Source: Varroa destructor (lineage: Eukaryota; Arthropoda; Arachnida; Mesostigmata; Varroidae). Taken from it: 64,000 nt of DNA. Of the stretch, positions 60,501 to 64,000 are shown piece by piece (the first letter of the stretch is position 1; each line of letters opens with the position of its first letter). The translations under genes and the position numbers were made by a program. The stretch covers positions 31,245,341 through 31,309,340 of the forward strand of contig NW_019211456.1 of assembly GCF_002443255.2 (NCBI RefSeq), written 5' to 3'. Under the pieces are notes generated by a model that was given only the letters and a program-made list of their open reading frames with translations, was not told the origin of the DNA and made no database searches.

Positions 60501-62160
60501 AGAACTCAGCAAGACCATATAGCTCATATGACGCAACCTATTTTTGAATATTTCTATATGCCTTCTCGAATATTAGGATATTGTGTTGTTGACCTTTACT
60601 TACGAAGTTTGTATGAAGCTTTTGATCACTACTAATGAACATGAATAAATAAGAATTTGATAGTAATTGAAGTTGGCTTGGTAACTTCATAATTTCTGGT
60701 AAGCTGGGCTGAAAGATTTGCTTCATTTCATATGCGTAGAACTTCTCTGATGGAGGTATATTTTATACCTCATGAATAATTTATAAAACTGTACGGTAAA
60801 CACACTCGATTTATGTTACTCGAATCGTCTGTCCTTATCATTTACCTGAGTGGAGCCTTTAAAGACGCCTTGACTAATAAGGATAAATGAAATAGGAACG
60901 CTTGTCCTTACTATAGCTACATGTTACCTGCTTTCGAAGTATGTGTACTTACGATTTAGTATTAAAACACAAAGAAATCTATAAGTAATCCCTAGTTAGA
61001 GTCAATGCCCGATAGCTTGTCCTTTCTGGAGGTGACAAAATGAAGTGGGCTCGAAATAGGTTGGGGCCACAACAGAGTACTTACTTCCCTGTAAATCGTT
61101 ATGAATACTTATGCGCTGTTTATCTTAAGGTTCTCTTCCATTCAATTTACTTGGGTTATATTATTTACCTGGGTGATATCTGTACTATCCCGTTATGTTT
61201 TGTGATAACTTTCGATTGTTCTATGTATTCAAATTTCGTCTAAGGTTTTCATTTATTTAGAATACGGATGATCGTCATTTCTATAATTAAATTATTTAAT
61301 CATACGGCATGAAATTATTCTTTTGAACAAGCGCAGTATCCACACAGTGCAGATTACAAAGAAGAAAGCTAGTGAAGGTAATTTAATAGAACTGCCCCTA
61401 CTACTGAGAATGTTTCAAAATTCCCTCCTAATGCCAGCTACGTGGAACATCTGTGTACACATTTGACAATAGACTATAGCAGACGTCAAATATGTGCCAT
61501 GGGAACGGGCCGACGCTGGGGCGCGAAGTCGGTTTCTGCGTCGTATTGATATGATGATTACATTAGCCCGGTTATGGTGGATCGTTTGTTTGCCCAATTC
61601 AGCATTTTGGATGCCTGCCTCTATGATTTGGTAGATTCAAATGTAGGCAAAGTCCGTTCAAAATCGAAGCATGCATTGAGTAGAGCGAACTCGTATGCGT
61701 CGTTTACATTATGTATGTTCTTCGTTGGTATTCAGTACATGAGCTTCATTTCATTTACCATTTTGTACCTAAAGTAAGTTGCGTTTTGTACGTTTGTTAA
61801 TAGTAGCACTGTCTTTAACTTATTGGTTTAATACTTAGATATAGTCAAGACGAACGAAAAACATCAAACCTAGTCCATCGTCCAAGGGGTTCGTTGATCC
61901 AATCCTATGTGAGTGTTATTAACTCTCTCGACTAATTTTACGACTAATTTTTTTTTATCTTTTATTATTGTTTTCCTGAAGAAAAGTCATTTGTCCGAGA
62001 AATTTCAACTTTATTGAGTGACAATATTTACACTAAAACCTATTGTCATTTTTTTTTTATTTCTCGTTAAATGAGTTCACGTCGTCTGTCTTAGCTTATA
62101 TAAGCTTATTATATATTTTTCCTTCGTTATTATAAGCTTAATATATATTTTTTCGTGATT
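60501..62160. other. No gene recognised; local tandem duplication
   Basis: AT-rich. Frames at 60538-60726 (minus), 61040-61243 and 61574-61777 lack support. A tandem duplication lies at 62097-62155. Confidence 0.38.
62097..62155. repeat. Imperfect tandem duplication, about 32-base unit
   Basis: TATAAGCTTA followed by TATATATTTTT and C occurs twice, separated by CTTCGTTAT. It sits immediately upstream of the coding-like segment that starts near 62174. Confidence 0.7.
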
Positions 62161-62173
62161 TGATATCGAGGAC

Positions 62174-62398
62174 TGCAAACCTAAGGCAATGAAAAAGGAG
62201 ATTGACTTTTACAAGGCGCAAAAGGGGCACGTTGACCTCAAAACAGTTGTTCTCTTTCCTTACCAGTTGGCCATGATTGATGCCCATCTTCAACGTTCCG
62301 ATCACATGGACGTAATTAAAATGTGGCCTACTGCTACCTATCCTACCTACACAGGTGCTACGTACAGGGAATTTGAAATTCTGAACATCAGTTATTAA
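62174..62398 (+). CDS. Candidate exon, about 74 residues, unknown
   Basis: Open from gatatcgag| to TAA at 62396-62398; a real ATG at 62189 gives 69 residues. It reads CKPKAMKKEIDFYKAQK, HVDLKTVVLFPYQLAMID, then RSDHMDVIKMWPTATYP and TYREFEILNISY. Codons are balanced and the composition is that of a globular protein. The minus strand is open too (62138-62488), which weakens the strand call. CACAG|GTGCTA near 62352 may be an internal donor. It lies in the same 1.5 kb cluster as 62829-63160 and 63494-63594. No family is recognised. Confidence 0.36.
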   Translation, partial: CKPKAMKKEIDFYKAQKGHVDLKTVVLFPYQLAMIDAHLQRSDHMDVIKMWPTATYPTYTGATYREFEILNISY

Positions 62399-62828
62399 CG
62401 AACGATAATTGTGCACCAAGTCAGACTGGACTGAGTATTGATCTGTATTAGCGAGATGCGTTGGCCGATTGGCAGGGATATTGCCCAATTACAGTTAAAA
62501 ATGCATTAAAGTTTACCTCGTCACTCAAAAGTGAATGAACTATGTTTAGGACATGTAAGTCAATAGTTTAAATGTACCGAGTGCAGCTCAAGCAAAACAA
62601 TCGTAAACGTGTAAGCAGTAATCTGCAACAACTTAGTGACTACCTGGAACAACGAGGAAAAAACGTACGTTCTGTAGCTAGATTTTCTACATAACGTACC
62701 GATAGTGACAATTAGTGGATTTATATTTAGTATGAACCACACAAAGCAAGATACTTGCGAAAAAAAAAACAGCCATATTTATATTTGTACTTGTTACCAC
62801 ATTCTTTACGCATATTTCCAAAAGGTTA

Positions 62829-63160
62829 CATCGGTATCACGTTCCGGCCGATGGCAACTCACTCTCACGGTTTCGGCCGAGGAGGTGCAATTGTCATGCA
62901 AGACACATGTATATCTGGAGTCGTTGTGTGGCAAACCTTCATGCAATACCTGTCGACTACTGTTCTTTCTGTGTCCTGGTGAAGCTTGCCTGTGTCAGAA
63001 ACTTCAAAAGGATGTAAGCAGCAGCGAACGCCGAAAGCTTCCCGCGTACGCAATGAAAAAGGCCGAACGCTACTGTGACATTATGTCAACAGATGCCGTT
63101 CCTGGTGGTGATACTGAAATGGACTTCGTCGTCTTCAGTATCAGGAACCTCGCTATGTGA
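62829..63160 (+). CDS. Candidate exon(s), up to 110 residues, unknown
   Basis: Open frame to TGA 63158-63160. The last 60 residues look best: CQKLQKDVSSSERRKLP, AYAMKKAERYCDIMS, GGDTEMDFVVFSIRNLAM. The first part is Cys-rich (GKPSCNTCRLLFFLCPG) and a second frame is open over the same bases (TFRPMATHSHGFGRGG), so the true exon may start at an acceptor such as cctgtgtcag at 62998. No family is recognised. Confidence 0.34.
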
Positions 63161-63493
63161 CTCGCAATAGATTCAATAACAAGGCGTGTACCACGATAGA
63201 CGACGCATATATAAGAATATAGGCATAAAAGCTTGGTACAAAAGGGCGATCTGTCTGAGCATGTTGAAAAAATCTCATCTTCATGACGATGCTTTCACTG
63301 CAATAGCTTTTTTTCTTTTCGTAAATGCAAAAAAGAATATACAATATGCGACATTACATTACAGATATGCAATATAACTTGCCCAATATCACAGAATATT
63401 TTGCATCATCAATATATTTTAGTTAATTTTTTTCTCCGGTTTGGCCAGTCTCTAATTTTCTCAGATTGCTAAGGTGTGAATAACAATATTTAG

Positions 63494-63594
63494 GTTTAAC
63501 TAATCTTGAAAAGCAATTAATTCGCAAGCTGCTTCGGGATCATTCAAAGGTTGTTTGTTATCAGAATATAGCTAACGCATTATCTGAACTTGAG
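63494..63594 (+). CDS. Candidate internal exon, 33 residues, helical
   Basis: The acceptor aacaatatttag ends at 63493 and the donor GAG|GTAATC begins at 63595. Two bases plus 33 codons read LTNLEKQLIRKLLRDHSK, then VVCYQNIANALSELE. The heptad-like spacing of Leu/Ile suggests an amphipathic helix. Both splice signals and a fully open frame make it one of the better exon candidates; the gene would continue past the right edge. No family is recognised. Confidence 0.42.
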
Positions 63595-64000
63595 GTAATC
63601 TGTTGGGGGCGTGTGATTTTATTGAATGTTTACGGAGGTGTTTAATCATGCCCACAACTTTCTGTGACGATCTGGATTTACAGATTTCATTTCAATTCCC
63701 AGAGAGACACAAAAGCAACGGCCTTCGCCAGCGAGCTTCCATTCCTTGTTAAGTGAATCAGGAATTCTTAAAAACAACCAAGCTTCACTTAAACACGTGA
63801 AGCGTTTCTGGTCTCATAAGCGAATTAGAGTTATAGGCGATTTTGTATTATTTCCTGTTTTCTTTAGCAAGTTTTTGTGATCTCAATGAGAATATTAGGC
63901 ATAGGTGTTTCATAAATTTTGCCCTGCGCATTACGCGGGCTTAGTTAATGAGGCATCCACGTTATAATTCGTAGCTTCTTTGTCTGTTAAATTTAGAAAC
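63595..64000. other. Probable intron or intergenic sequence
   Basis: No open frame of note. If exon 63494-63594 is real, this is the beginning of its downstream intron. Confidence 0.3.

Overview
This window looks like nuclear DNA of an animal, most likely an invertebrate and possibly an arthropod. It is AT-rich and gene-poor. It has no bacterial operon structure, no long uninterrupted ORF, long (TA)n microsatellites, GT..AG exon candidates with introns of roughly 70 to 750 bases, TATA-plus-TCAGT core promoters, and decayed copies of two typical animal transposon classes. I cannot name the species. No complete conserved gene, rRNA, convincing tRNA, CRISPR array or virus-derived gene was recognised.

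The two secure identifications are both mobile-element relics on the + strand. The first is a frameshifted Tc1/mariner transposase pseudogene at about 48.27-49.18 kb. The second is a degenerate non-LTR (LINE) retrotransposon at about 58.7-60.5 kb. It keeps endonuclease-like and reverse-transcriptase-like blocks, including a YADD motif, and appears to have lost the sequence between them.

The remaining coding calls are exon or small-ORF candidates, and their functions are unknown. Layout: 0.1-0.5 kb, a CRE/TATA/initiator promoter with no gene recognised after it; 2.1-3.35 kb, a promoter followed by a possible three-exon gene for a 68-residue protein; 7.3-8.0 kb, two convergent open frames; 11.3-13.15 kb, a promoter, two candidate small exons, a terminal exon and a GC-rich block open on both strands; 13-31 kb, mostly AT-rich noncoding DNA with microsatellites and isolated exon candidates; 31.4-31.7 kb, a CpG-rich promoter-like block with a 41-residue membrane micropeptide or first exon; 33.6-33.94 kb, a two-exon candidate; 36.3-39.4 kb, small ORFs; 42.0-43.05 kb, an ATG-less open frame and a near-perfect 25-bp hairpin; 45 kb, a GC-rich block with a (GA)n tract; 48-49 kb, the mariner relic; 54-56.5 kb, several small ORFs, one with a signal peptide; 58.7-60.5 kb, the LINE; 62.1-63.6 kb, a cluster of coding-like segments that may be part of a gene running off the right edge.

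No pathway can be reconstructed from these pieces. Calls other than the two transposons, the microsatellites and the hairpins should be read as hypotheses. Many open frames of 60 to 150 codons are expected by chance in 64 kb.
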